A DNA stretch of 64,000 nt from an uncultured Pseudomonadales bacterium (lineage in GTDB: Bacteria > Pseudomonadota > Gammaproteobacteria > Pseudomonadales > Pseudohongiellaceae), in assembly GCA_947259995.1 (NCBI GenBank), contig CAMYOK010000013.1, positions 1 through 64,000 on the forward strand, written 5' to 3'. A model generated the notes under the pieces. That model was not told the DNA's origin. It worked only from the letters and a program-made list of their open reading frames with translations, and did not search any database. The position numbers were made by a program, and so were the translations under genes. Positions 1 to 11,406 of this stretch are shown piece after piece (position 1 is the stretch's first letter; every line of letters starts with the position of its first letter).

Positions 1-2314
<2,314 letters not shown>

Positions 2315-2342
2315 CTACAACTACTCCCTTAATTATTCTGTC

Positions 2343-3179
2343 TCAACGAACACCGTTGATAGTAATTTCGACTCTGCGATTGGGCTGCAGGCAACGTTTC
2401 AATTCTTCGCTCACTTGATTGCCAGCACAAGTGACAACAGGGTCGTGAAACCCACGTCCACGAACATTAATCAATGACGCGGAAACTCCCTTTGATTGGA
2501 GATAATTGCCCACTACACGGGCACGGCGTTCAGACAAATCCATATTATATGCATCACTCCCCGTACGATCGGCGTGGCCTTCTATATCTACACGGGTCAA
2601 TTGCACTTCTGCAGAAATAACATAGGCCACGTCATCAAGTTCGCGTTCGCCGGCACTTGATAACGAGGCACTTTCATAGGCGAAAAGCACGTCGCTTGAT
2701 AGGGTGATTTTCTGCGGCTGTTCTTCTTCGTCAGAAGGCAGGTTCGCTACAAGTTCTTGGTAAAGAGCTTGACATTGTGGACGGCGCCAGTTTTGACTAC
2801 CGACAAGATTCCCTTGGAAAGCTACGCGGTATTGGCAAACCAAATAGTCATCGGCATTGCCAAGGGGAAGGTTGATATTATAGAACCACCAGTCTTGATT
2901 AGAACTGGATATTGGTGAGCCAAGAATACTTTGTACTGACTCCCGTTCAGCCCCTGGGGCGACTTGCACAAGCTCTTCTACAGGAATAAAGAATCCATCT
3001 CTTAGCACCCCTGTCCTCATCTCAGCAGGATCTAACTCTATGTCCTCATAGTCGTAGGCTTGACGTTCGGAACTTTCATCATTTGCACTACTGGCGACGC
3101 TGCTTGTGTCATTGCTAACACATCCTGTCACTGTTACAAACAGCATTCCAAAAATTAGTTTAATTACACTCGCACGCAT
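2343..3179 (-). CDS. OmpA-family outer-membrane lipoprotein with BamE-like region
   Basis: 278 residues. A lipoprotein signal ends at VTGC (Cys20). Residues about 65-150 look like a SmpA/BamE-like fold (a PVEELVQVAPGAERESVQSILG segment split by short gaps). Residues about 165-278 are an OmpA C-terminal peptidoglycan-binding domain, with the typical DIEGHADRTGSDAYNMDLSE region and the closing NRRVEITI. The start has AAGGATCTC just upstream. It sits 28 bp before the adhesin gene on the same strand. OmpA-type lipoproteins are common beside type I secretion/adhesin genes, so it may anchor or retain the adhesin; that link is inference. It could also be an independent cell-wall tether. Confidence 0.85.
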   Translation of the reverse strand: MRASVIKLIFGMLFVTVTGCVSNDTSSVASSANDESSERQAYDYEDIELDPAEMRTGVLRDGFFIPVEELVQVAPGAERESVQSILGSPISSSNQDWWFYNINLPLGNADDYLVCQYRVAFQGNLVGSQNWRRPQCQALYQELVANLPSDEEEQPQKITLSSDVLFAYESASLSSAGERELDDVAYVISAEVQLTRVDIEGHADRTGSDAYNMDLSERRARVVGNYLQSKGVSASLINVRGRGFHDPVVTCAGNQVSEELKRCLQPNRRVEITINGVR

Positions 3180-3371
3180 GTGAGATCCTTACCGTCATAC
3201 GGTTTTCACATTGAAGGACAAATAGGTGCCTAAAAATAAATATTGAGCACCATGAAATTGGTGACAATAGTAATGAGCGCAGCAGGAGGTGAAAATAAAC
3301 AATTAGTAGTAGTACGTTAGCGCTTTAGTGGGCGTGTAAAAGCTTATATTTATAGCGTCTAGACTGGTGAA

Positions 3372-6104
3372 CTAAGCTTTGGCTGGGAGAGAGGCAGGAG
3401 GTAGAAGCGGCAGCTCAATACTAAAGATAGCGCCATCTGAGGCGTTCTTAACTAATAATTGTCCAGACATTTGCTTAATGATTTCTTTACTAACAGACAA
3501 ACCAAGGCCGGTTCCATGATCGACAGGCTTGGTGGTAAAGAACGCATCAAACACTTTCTTTAGTATTAGCTCTGGGATACCGCCAGCATTATCTTCAACA
3601 CCAAGAATTAGAATTTTCTCAGTACTTCGGGCACAAATTTTAATACGTGGACAAAAATCCGGCTCGTTCTTCTTACGCTCACTTAGCGCATACGAGGCGT
3701 TCATAAGAATATTCACAAACACCTGTTCTAAGCGATCAGGTTGGCCGGAAACAACTGGCGCATTCTCTAACCCTTCACAAATGACCTCGATACCCAATAA
3801 ATCAAGCTTCTGCCCAAGTAAGGACAGGGCTCCTTCGACACATTTACCGGGCGCGAAAGGAATGCCGTCCACACCCGACCAACGCCCAAAAATACACACA
3901 TGTTTAACGATCCCGGCTGCACGCACTACCTGACTGGAGATACGGTCTAGTTTCTCTACTAGATAGCTAGCAGGGACTTGATTATCAGCGGCACGCGCCA
4001 TCAAGTTGCTAAGCGTCATCTGTATAACACTGAGCGGTTGGTTGATCTCATGAGCTAAACTAGTGGCCATTTCGCCAAGCGAGGCCATCTTGGCGCTTTG
4101 AAACAATTGCTGCCGAGTTTGATGCACTTCTGTGTTATCCCGCCCCACCGCTTGAATCTCAATTAACTGTCCATTCTGATCAAACAAGCCGCGCTCATAC
4201 AGAACCCACCAACGTTTTTCCATATCGGGTCGCTGAATACATATTTCCAAACTAACGGTGGGTTGGGAAGCACTCAAACGCGCAAGCTGTAACAGCATTT
4301 CGTCGCGTTGGGCGGATGACATATAGGTTCCTAGATCAAGATTCTCGACTTCATCTTTTGAAACACTCAGTGCAGAGGCAAGGGTAGGATTGGCAAATAT
4401 AACCGAAAGATCAGGACGGTAGCGAAAGATAATCGCTGGCGAGTCTTCAACCAGTGCACGATAGTTTTCCTCGCTTCGCAATATTTTTTCAGAGGCTTCT
4501 TTGATTTCACTGACATCAAGATAAAGACCTACAGCCTCGACTGGAACCCCCCTATTATCGCGTAGAAGTTTGGCCTCATCTTGCAACCATTTATAACTGC
4601 CATTCTCGCAGCGCACTCGGTATTGCAAGCTGACCCGGCTATGATGCAGAAGTTGTTGCGATTTTTTTAAATACAGTTCTCTATCGTCCGGATGAATCAA
4701 CGAGGGCATTGAGTTGATTTGCCATTGCTCCGGTGTCCACCCAAGCATACTCGTCAAGCTCGAGCTACAAAACTGAAATTGGAATGCACCCTGCTTATAG
4801 CTTTGCACGTAGACTACGCCAGGCATACTGTCTACCAAGCCACCAAGACGAGCCATTACGGTATTAGCTTCTTCCTCTCGTCTATGCAGACTACTTACAT
4901 CGAAAGCAAAGCCCAGTATGCGTTTGTCATCACCATCTCCGGTTAATACACCTTCAAACCTGTACCAGATCGAAGTTTTGCCGCGCAAAAATCTGAGGGA
5001 GTGTACAAAATTACTTCCATCTTCGGCCTGTTGTATGCCTACTAGGAATAAGTCCCTATCTAATGGATCAAGCATTTGTAGACAGGTGTCCAGCGTAATA
5101 GTACGTGCGTGCATTGGTGTCGCTAATTCGTCGCTTAGTCCCTGCGAGAGCCGGAAAGTTTTCGAATGTATATAGTATTCCCACCAACCGCCAGAGCTCA
5201 GCCTCTCTAATGCTTCATACCTCTGCTCAAGTTGTTCTGCTTTAAGGCTCTGAATGCGTGTTATTGTCGGGATCACAATTTGCGCAAACAACTGCGTCCA
5301 ATCCTCTGTGTCTAAACAGGACGCTTTGTTGCTCACATCGTAGCCGCCACAGCATAGCCACGCATTGACACTTGTCTTTGCGCTGTAGGGCACAGCCCAA
5401 ATGGTTTTCCCACTTTCAAGTGTGCAGGCGAAAGGACTGTTACGCCCTTTTTCGTTTAGCGGTATAAGGTCACTTTGAACGATACTAGGCACCGATACGC
5501 CAGTGCGTTGAAAATGCGAAATATTATCCCAGCCATCCTCTGCTTGTATCAGCACGACCATCCACGGAATATTTAACTGCAGGGATACGACTTCTAACCA
5601 GTCGGACATCACTGTCTCAATCGAAGTTTCTTGTCGGCGCATTTTCTCCGCATAGCGCGCTGTCGCTTTCTTAAGACGGAGTTGTCGCTCGACAACAGAT
5701 TTTCTACGCACAAGGTCAGTAAGGTCTATCAGGCCCACAAACCAGCCGTTAAGTTCTCGTCGTAACACTCCACTTAAGGTAAGAATTTCGTCTTCGTTCG
5801 TGTAAAACTCCAAGTAGGGTAACTGACGTGGCCAATGCTCGGGTGACAGGCGTATCCAAGGCATATTGGAAATTGCGATCTCGCTAAGAAACATCCCTAT
5901 TACATCGTCGGTGCCTAATAAGCGAAAAAGATCGTTACTGCACTCCACGATATGCCCAAGTTTATCGAGGTGCAGAAACAAACCCTCTTGATCTGTCTTT
6001 TGCTCTTGACTAGCAGGGTCAAAAGCAGGCTCCATAGGCCTCAATTTTTCCCGAAATCGAGGAAGGGTAAAGAACTCTTTGAGTCTGAAAGTAGTCGCTT
6101 TCAT
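3372..6104 (-). CDS. pprA: Multi-PAS cytoplasmic sensor histidine kinase, PprA-like
   Basis: 910 residues with no membrane segment. I read an N-terminal PAS region (about 40-125), a variable GAF-like segment (about 150-270), and three further PAS/PAC units (about 300-390, 415-535, 545-660). The last of the typical PAC ends is VEAVGLYLDVSE. The HisKA box MASLGEMATSLAHEINQPL places the phosphoacceptor at His685. The HATPase domain (about 785-900) has VEDNAGGIP and GTGLGLSVSKEI. No receiver domain is fused. The gene is last in the minus-strand tad operon, 15 bp after the DUF3613 gene, while a LuxR-type regulator closes the other end of the locus. The PprA name rests on this context, which matches P. 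aeruginosa, and on the domain plan. Confidence 0.85.
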   Translation of the reverse strand: MKATTFRLKEFFTLPRFREKLRPMEPAFDPASQEQKTDQEGLFLHLDKLGHIVECSNDLFRLLGTDDVIGMFLSEIAISNMPWIRLSPEHWPRQLPYLEFYTNEDEILTLSGVLRRELNGWFVGLIDLTDLVRRKSVVERQLRLKKATARYAEKMRRQETSIETVMSDWLEVVSLQLNIPWMVVLIQAEDGWDNISHFQRTGVSVPSIVQSDLIPLNEKGRNSPFACTLESGKTIWAVPYSAKTSVNAWLCCGGYDVSNKASCLDTEDWTQLFAQIVIPTITRIQSLKAEQLEQRYEALERLSSGGWWEYYIHSKTFRLSQGLSDELATPMHARTITLDTCLQMLDPLDRDLFLVGIQQAEDGSNFVHSLRFLRGKTSIWYRFEGVLTGDGDDKRILGFAFDVSSLHRREEEANTVMARLGGLVDSMPGVVYVQSYKQGAFQFQFCSSSLTSMLGWTPEQWQINSMPSLIHPDDRELYLKKSQQLLHHSRVSLQYRVRCENGSYKWLQDEAKLLRDNRGVPVEAVGLYLDVSEIKEASEKILRSEENYRALVEDSPAIIFRYRPDLSVIFANPTLASALSVSKDEVENLDLGTYMSSAQRDEMLLQLARLSASQPTVSLEICIQRPDMEKRWWVLYERGLFDQNGQLIEIQAVGRDNTEVHQTRQQLFQSAKMASLGEMATSLAHEINQPLSVIQMTLSNLMARAADNQVPASYLVEKLDRISSQVVRAAGIVKHVCIFGRWSGVDGIPFAPGKCVEGALSLLGQKLDLLGIEVICEGLENAPVVSGQPDRLEQVFVNILMNASYALSERKKNEPDFCPRIKICARSTEKILILGVEDNAGGIPELILKKVFDAFFTTKPVDHGTGLGLSVSKEIIKQMSGQLLVKNASDGAIFSIELPLLPPASLPAKA

Positions 6105-6119
6105 GCCTACAATTTCCGC

Positions 6120-6449
6120 TTACTGTGAGTTAGAGATACCAAGATTACTAGGGAAATAGTCCGGAATCGGATGTTTATATGTATCCAAGAATCGTTGATT
6201 GGCTAACTCTTTTTCTACATCAGTAGCTTGCTGAGGGTTCGCACTAGCTTTTTCTGAACTCGATTGTATCGACAACCAAACACCCACTTCTGTTTGCTCA
6301 GGGTCGTGTGCTTGCAACACTTCTGGACTGTCTTGTTCGAACCTTTGTAAATCAGTGCTGCCCGCGTGCATTACGCCAGTAGAACAGCTGTACATGAACA
6401 TCGACAACAGTGCTAGCATCATTGCTCTAATACTTTTACATACTGTCAT
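6120..6449 (-). CDS. Small tad-locus lipoprotein, DUF3613-like
   Basis: 109 residues from an ATG at 6449 preceded by AGGAGATGTT; an upstream in-frame ATG at 6485 lacks a ribosome site. A signal peptide ends near MYSC (Cys22), so it is probably a lipoprotein. The C-terminal end reads RFLDTYKHPIPDYF, which resembles the short conserved tail of DUF3613 proteins found between tadD and the regulator genes in Pseudomonas tad loci. It lies 36 bp after tadD and 15 bp before the kinase. Its function is unknown; location suggests a periplasmic or outer-membrane role in Flp pilus assembly. Confidence 0.65.
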   Translation of the reverse strand: MTVCKSIRAMMLALLSMFMYSCSTGVMHAGSTDLQRFEQDSPEVLQAHDPEQTEVGVWLSIQSSSEKASANPQQATDVEKELANQRFLDTYKHPIPDYFPSNLGISNSQ

Positions 6450-6485
6450 AACATCTCCTATAGACTCTCTCAGTGCAGCTATCAT

Positions 6486-7172
6486 TTAACTAGCTGCATC
6501 CTCTTGCCTTAGTAGCCGAGCTTGCGCTTGGGCCGAATCAAATTGCACAGGGGTCAACCCTAATTGATTTATTAGATCACTAGCCTGCTGCCATTGGTCT
6601 TGGTACAGCAATAATAGCAATACATTACTTGCTACTTTTACATCGTGCGTATCTAGCTCCAGTGCAGTCATAAGCTCAAAACGAGCCTCGGGAATACGCC
6701 TCAGATAAAGGTAAACAAGGCCAAGGTCATTCCTAATATTTTTATCCGCCGGAGCATGTTGGGCAGCGATACGCAGATGTCCAGCTGCTTCTCTGTAATA
6801 AGCCTCTGCAAATGCAATTTGTCCTAGGCCGTGGTGGGAAGCCGCCACAAAACAACTCTTGTCGAGTAAGCTTCGAAAATGCAACTTGGCTTGCTGGGGA
6901 TCCAATTTCCGCAATATTTTGGCTTTCTGTAACAGCACTTCGGGAGACTCCAATTGCAGTTGTTCTAGATTCGCTAGCGCAGCGTGCAAACGCCCTTCCA
7001 CCACCATCTCCTGTGACAAGTTCATCAACAGTTCCTGTTCTGACCCCATAGTTGCATTGCACGAAGTTTCAAAGGCATTTGCTTGATTATTAGAATCAAT
7101 ACGCTCATTGACCTGTGCACAAGAGACTAAGACGCACATGGCAAAGATTGATAGGACAAGCTTCATATTCAT
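6486..7172 (-). CDS. tadD: TadD, TPR lipoprotein of Flp pilus assembly
   Basis: 228 residues. The lipoprotein signal MKLVLSIFAMCVLVSC gives Cys18. Tetratricopeptide repeats occupy about 55-190 (for example the segments LHAALANLEQLQLESPE and KNIRNDLGLVYLYLRRI). TadD is the pilotin-like lipoprotein of the Tad machine and is thought to help the secretin reach the outer membrane. Its start overlaps the tadC stop by four bases (ATGA), so the two are translationally coupled. It is followed by the DUF3613 lipoprotein, the same order as in P. aeruginosa. Confidence 0.88.
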   Translation of the reverse strand: MNMKLVLSIFAMCVLVSCAQVNERIDSNNQANAFETSCNATMGSEQELLMNLSQEMVVEGRLHAALANLEQLQLESPEVLLQKAKILRKLDPQQAKLHFRSLLDKSCFVAASHHGLGQIAFAEAYYREAAGHLRIAAQHAPADKNIRNDLGLVYLYLRRIPEARFELMTALELDTHDVKVASNVLLLLLYQDQWQQASDLINQLGLTPVQFDSAQAQARLLRQEDAAS

Positions 7173-8035
7173 GTTCCTCCCAAAGCTTCAAAGATGGCGA
7201 TAAAGCCGGGCCCTGCTAGTACAATTAGTAATGCTGGAAGCAGAAATAGCACCATTACCCCTGACACCTTCGCTGACATTTTGCTCACATTTTCTTGTAG
7301 CTTGGTGACTCGTCTTTCATCCAATAGGGTTTTTAAATTTCGCAATGAAGTAAGCGCCCCGCCCCCTTGGCGAAGCAATTGTTCGAGAATACCTACACAC
7401 TCGCTTAACTCGTCGACATCCACTAATTTCGCCATCGCTCGTAACTCAGTGCCAAGGTCTAAGCCAGCGTCCACTCGGCCCAGAACGAGACCTAGCTCCT
7501 TCACAAGATCGGGGGCAATTCTCTCCCCTTCACCAACTAATACTCTTAGCGCCTGCTCTACTGTCATACCCACTTCAAAGAACATTCTCATCATCGGTAG
7601 GCTCGTCGACACATCCATTGCAATACGATCCTGCCGCCGCGCAGCAGCAATGGCCAAAGCACGTTTTGGTATCAACATACCAACCCCTAATCCGGCCAAA
7701 GCGGAAAGTAGTGTTAGCTCATCTCCACTTAGAAAACTGAACATCCACACGCTAAGCAAAGAAACAATGGGAACACCTATCTGACTAAGCATATAGATGT
7801 TTCTTAAACCATGACGGCGCCATCCGAGTTTATTCAGTAAACTGCCAACTTCCGGATCAATGCTCCAGTTGAAATACGATTGATTCTGATGGCGCTTGAG
7901 TTGTGACTCAGTATCGTCCCTCCCTCCCATGCGTTGGATCATTGTCCGATCTAAAGCACTTCGCCGAATAGCAGCCACTATCAACAGAGTTGAGGCAAGC
8001 AATAGAAAAATTGCACTAAGGATTAATGCTGGCAT
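7169..8035 (-). CDS. tadC: TadC, inner-membrane platform protein of the Tad pilus
   Basis: 288 residues with an N-terminal membrane segment, two central hydrophobic segments, a T2SSF-type domain (about 125-250, containing SLPMMRMFFEVGMTVEQALR) and a C-terminal membrane segment. TadB and TadC pair to form the inner-membrane platform through which the TadA ATPase drives pilin polymerisation. Start overlaps the tadB stop by one base and its stop overlaps the tadD start by four bases, a typical compact tad operon arrangement. Confidence 0.9.
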   Translation of the reverse strand: MPALILSAIFLLLASTLLIVAAIRRSALDRTMIQRMGGRDDTESQLKRHQNQSYFNWSIDPEVGSLLNKLGWRRHGLRNIYMLSQIGVPIVSLLSVWMFSFLSGDELTLLSALAGLGVGMLIPKRALAIAAARRQDRIAMDVSTSLPMMRMFFEVGMTVEQALRVLVGEGERIAPDLVKELGLVLGRVDAGLDLGTELRAMAKLVDVDELSECVGILEQLLRQGGGALTSLRNLKTLLDERRVTKLQENVSKMSAKVSGVMVLFLLPALLIVLAGPGFIAIFEALGGT

Positions 8036-8913
8036 TAGATACTTCTCATCATGCGCCAGAGCAAGAAGACGCCGCCAAATTGCAGCCCAATAGCGGTATA
8101 CAGCAAGGAGCGCCCAGTCTCATGGTTCCAGAGCCCCATGAAAAAATCGGGGTTAGCAAAAAAGATGTATCCACCCATCAATATAGGCATCGCTCCAAGA
8201 ATCCACGCACTGACACGAGACTCTCCCGTAAGGGCTCGTAGTTGTGCCGACGCGCGCTCTTGATCGCGAATCATGACAATAAGGCTTTCCATCAATTGAC
8301 TAGCATTGCCGCCATAATGTTGATTCACTTTTATAGTCGCAGCCAGGATGTAAAACTCTCTGCGGTCATATAAAGTTGCAAAGTCTGTCATCACCTCGCT
8401 CATGGTCAGCCCTAAGTTCATGCCGCGGGTACAGCTAGACAATGCCTCTTTTAACGGCGATTCGCTGCGTTGCGTTGCGAGCAACATGGCATCGCTGACA
8501 TTTCGTCCGGATTTAAGGCTTCGAATCATATGATCAAGAAACATCGGTAACTGACTGACCATCTGATTCACACGTTTGTAGTACCTCCATCGTAAATATA
8601 GCTGCAGCGCCACACCCGCACCTAGCAACAACGCCAGCATCGCCTGCATCCCAGAACGCAGAAAAACCACACTACACATTAATAGAACGAGTGCTAACAA
8701 GCCTTTGCATTGACCTTTCGACATAGAAACCCCAGATCTGATCAGGATCCTATCGATGCGACCAATTTTTTCTGGACCCGTGTCGTGCAAAGAATTCTCT
8801 AAGTTCAGTCGATGTAGGACTCGCTCAGAGTTAGCCCTGTTTTTCGCGATATACAAGATCAATAAACCACAGCTCAATTGTGCAAACACAGTGAAAAAAA
8901 GGAGTGAGCTCAT
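8035..8913 (-). CDS. tadB: TadB, inner-membrane platform protein of the Tad pilus
   Basis: 292 residues from the ATG at 8913; an upstream in-frame GTG at 8934 has no good ribosome site. An N-terminal membrane segment (MSSLLFFTVFAQLSCGLLIL) is followed by two central hydrophobic segments, a T2SSF domain (about 130-250, with MFLDHMIRSLKSGRNVSDAM) and a C-terminal membrane segment. Together with TadC it forms the pilus platform. It lies 36 bp after tadA and is coupled to tadC. Confidence 0.9.
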   Translation of the reverse strand: MSSLLFFTVFAQLSCGLLILYIAKNRANSERVLHRLNLENSLHDTGPEKIGRIDRILIRSGVSMSKGQCKGLLALVLLMCSVVFLRSGMQAMLALLLGAGVALQLYLRWRYYKRVNQMVSQLPMFLDHMIRSLKSGRNVSDAMLLATQRSESPLKEALSSCTRGMNLGLTMSEVMTDFATLYDRREFYILAATIKVNQHYGGNASQLMESLIVMIRDQERASAQLRALTGESRVSAWILGAMPILMGGYIFFANPDFFMGLWNHETGRSLLYTAIGLQFGGVFLLWRMMRSI

Positions 8914-8949
8914 AGTAAATGTTCTCTGTAACACCTAAGAACCATAAAG

Positions 8950-10236
8950 CTATTGTTTGGCATAGGCGATTTCCCGGAACTTCCCATTACTTGGCGAAAG
9001 CACGTCTCTTACAAATACGTTCCTGCTACGATCGAAGCGAAAAAGACTATTGCTAACATAGACGCCCTCTCGGGTGTCTACGACCTCGAGGATCTCTGAC
9101 ACACATCGACGACCATCTGGCAAACGGGTCAGTTGAATGACTACATCTATTGCCGAGCAAAGTGTCTGCCGTAGAGTACGATCTGAGATTTTTGCGCCAG
9201 AGAGCCCTACAAGTGATTCAAGGCGTAGCAGCGCATCTTGGGCGGTATTAGCATGCACGGTACTCATAGACCCATCGTGCCCAGTGTTCATGGCGGTCAG
9301 TAAGTCTAGAACCTCCTCCCCTCTTATTTCGCCCAGGATGATGCGGTCGGGACGCATCCGCAGGGCATTGCGCACGAGATTTCGAGCAGGGACTTCCCCA
9401 TGCCCATCAGCATTGGGAGGGCGCGTCTCTAAACGAACAACATGGTCATGCCCTAACTGCAATTCAGCGGTATCTTCAATGGTGACAACACGCTCACGGC
9501 TATCGATGAGGGAACTGAGCAAGTTGAGCATTGTTGTTTTACCCGTGCCGGTCCCGCCACTCACTAAAATATTGCACCTGTGCACGACGCATTTACCGAG
9601 AAACTCTAGGATTGCTGCATCTAAAGAACCTGTGGCCAACAGATCGACGCTTTTAAGCAAGTCTCGACGAAAGCGTCGAATGGAAAGACAAGGACCATCT
9701 AAAGAGATAGGAGGAATGACAACATTTACCCGGCTACCATCGGGTAACCTTGCATCAACCATGGGGGAAGATTCATCTAGGCGACGCCCAACGGGGGCCA
9801 AAATACGCTGTATCACCCGCAATAAATGCTCTTCATCGATAAAACTAATAGCGGCACGCTGAAGCTTTCCCTCGCGCTCAACAAAAACATTGCGCGTACC
9901 ATTAACTAAAATTTCGGTGATGCTTTGATCTGCAAGGAGCAATTCTAGGGGACCAAAACCCACTAACTCATCTAATAACTCTTCCGTAAGTTGGTCTAGT
10001 TCATAGCGCGACATGACAATCTGCCCTCGTCGCACATAGGTCTCTATATGACTCTGCACAAAGTCACCTAAAGCGGCTCTTCCACCTTCTATGAGCTTGT
10101 TATTGCCTTCCAATTGATCAATGATGTAGCGGTGTAGAATGGCTTTTAACTTATAGCCATCTCCTCGGTTGACATCGGAAAACCCACTCCCCGATCCACT
10201 GCGATAAGCCCCTATATCTTCGGAAGCATCAAACAT
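8950..10236 (-). CDS. tadA: TadA/CpaF, pilus assembly ATPase
   Basis: 428 residues, the usual CpaF length. The Walker A motif SGGTGTGKTTML places the catalytic lysine at Lys233. The Asp box follows (VTIEDTAELQLGHDHVV), then RPDRIILGEIRGEE (Walker B region) and the His box GHDGSMSTVHANT. This hexameric secretion ATPase powers Flp pilus extension and, in Caulobacter, also retraction. Its start overlaps the tadZ stop by one base. Confidence 0.95.
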   Translation of the reverse strand: MFDASEDIGAYRSGSGSGFSDVNRGDGYKLKAILHRYIIDQLEGNNKLIEGGRAALGDFVQSHIETYVRRGQIVMSRYELDQLTEELLDELVGFGPLELLLADQSITEILVNGTRNVFVEREGKLQRAAISFIDEEHLLRVIQRILAPVGRRLDESSPMVDARLPDGSRVNVVIPPISLDGPCLSIRRFRRDLLKSVDLLATGSLDAAILEFLGKCVVHRCNILVSGGTGTGKTTMLNLLSSLIDSRERVVTIEDTAELQLGHDHVVRLETRPPNADGHGEVPARNLVRNALRMRPDRIILGEIRGEEVLDLLTAMNTGHDGSMSTVHANTAQDALLRLESLVGLSGAKISDRTLRQTLCSAIDVVIQLTRLPDGRRCVSEILEVVDTREGVYVSNSLFRFDRSRNVFVRDVLSPSNGKFREIAYAKQ

Positions 10237-11399
10237 CAGTTTATGCCCCTAATTTTATTCCAAAGTCCCCGCTTTACTTTATTTTCACCAGCAATAGCGT
10301 CGGTAAATTTCAGCAAGGCTTTCGACAACGAACTACTGGTACGTGATTGAAAAAGATTCTCACCTTGATTTCTACATTCGAGGCGCTCCTTGGCACTAGG
10401 AGGAAGCGTTGCCAGAAGTGGCAACGCAAAGGTTTTTGATAATGTTTCCGCACTCGGCGCAACATCATTCAAATAGCGATCAACTAGCAAACTAGCATGC
10501 TCTAATCTGACACCGTCATGTCGCCACTTCCTTAGCAGGGACAAATTACGGCGACTTCCTGGGACGCTCTGATCTGCATACCAAAGCACTCTTTCCGACG
10601 CACCGATCATTGCGCGAATAAAGCTACCATCGAGTTGACCGCTGAGGTTGATCACAATTTTTTTGAAGTGCTGCTTTAAGCTTCCCAACAAAAGAAATAT
10701 TTCAGCTGAATTCACTTTGTTTAATGCGCAAGGTTCGTCTCCAAGGCACAGAACCGTCAAACCACTTTCATGACGACTGAAAGCGCTTTCAATCACACTG
10801 GAATCTAACCTGCGGAGGTTGCGCAAAGCATCGTCAAAGTAAAAAGTCGATTCCAGCCCAAGTATTGCCTCACTTTCACCAGAGGGAAAACCGATATCAA
10901 TTAACAATACTTCTGTACAGCTCGATGCGAGGCGTAAGGCTAGGTGGGTTGCAACGAGGCTTGTATCTGGGTCTACTTGCGCCCCATATAGAACAGTAAC
11001 GGAGGCCTGTGAGTTTCCCTGAGGCAGACTCGGCAAACGAGTTAGCTGACGCCTTGCCAGGCCGACAACTTCTATCCCGCGCTGGCCAACGGTAATAAAA
11101 TCTCTCGCTCCAGCGCGCATTGATGCAATGACAAGGTCGCTATCATAGCCATCGCCAATCGCAATAACGGCCACCATTGGACGTTCTTCTAATAAGCTTT
11201 CAATGAGTGCACACTGATGCACTTGGTGTTGACGATCAATGCTAACGAAGACTAGGCTCACCGTCATTAGCTCCACTAAGCGCATTAACTCTTCAAGATT
11301 GTCATCGGTTTTAACGACCTGCCCTAATGCTACTAAGGCGCTGCGCAACCACTCAAATTGCGACTCCTCTTTAGTGCATAGTAAAAAGCTATTTCTCAT
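10236..11399 (-). CDS. tadZ: TadZ/CpaE-like polar localisation protein
   Basis: 387 residues from the ATG at 11399, seven bases after TTGAGGTCAC. A longer frame to 11522 would overlap rcpA by 116 bp and encodes nothing recognisable there, so the shorter start is preferred. Residues about 1-125 resemble an atypical receiver domain; the rest is a ParA/MinD-like domain (about 140-340). The Walker A region is degenerate: the segment TVLYGAQVDPDTSLVATHLA replaces the usual KGGxGKS, as in many TadZ proteins. It is expected to place the Tad machine at a cell pole. Confidence 0.85.
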   Translation of the reverse strand: MRNSFLLCTKEESQFEWLRSALVALGQVVKTDDNLEELMRLVELMTVSLVFVSIDRQHQVHQCALIESLLEERPMVAVIAIGDGYDSDLVIASMRAGARDFITVGQRGIEVVGLARRQLTRLPSLPQGNSQASVTVLYGAQVDPDTSLVATHLALRLASSCTEVLLIDIGFPSGESEAILGLESTFYFDDALRNLRRLDSSVIESAFSRHESGLTVLCLGDEPCALNKVNSAEIFLLLGSLKQHFKKIVINLSGQLDGSFIRAMIGASERVLWYADQSVPGSRRNLSLLRKWRHDGVRLEHASLLVDRYLNDVAPSAETLSKTFALPLLATLPPSAKERLECRNQGENLFQSRTSSSLSKALLKFTDAIAGENKVKRGLWNKIRGIN

Positions 11400-11406
11400 A
11401 GTGACC

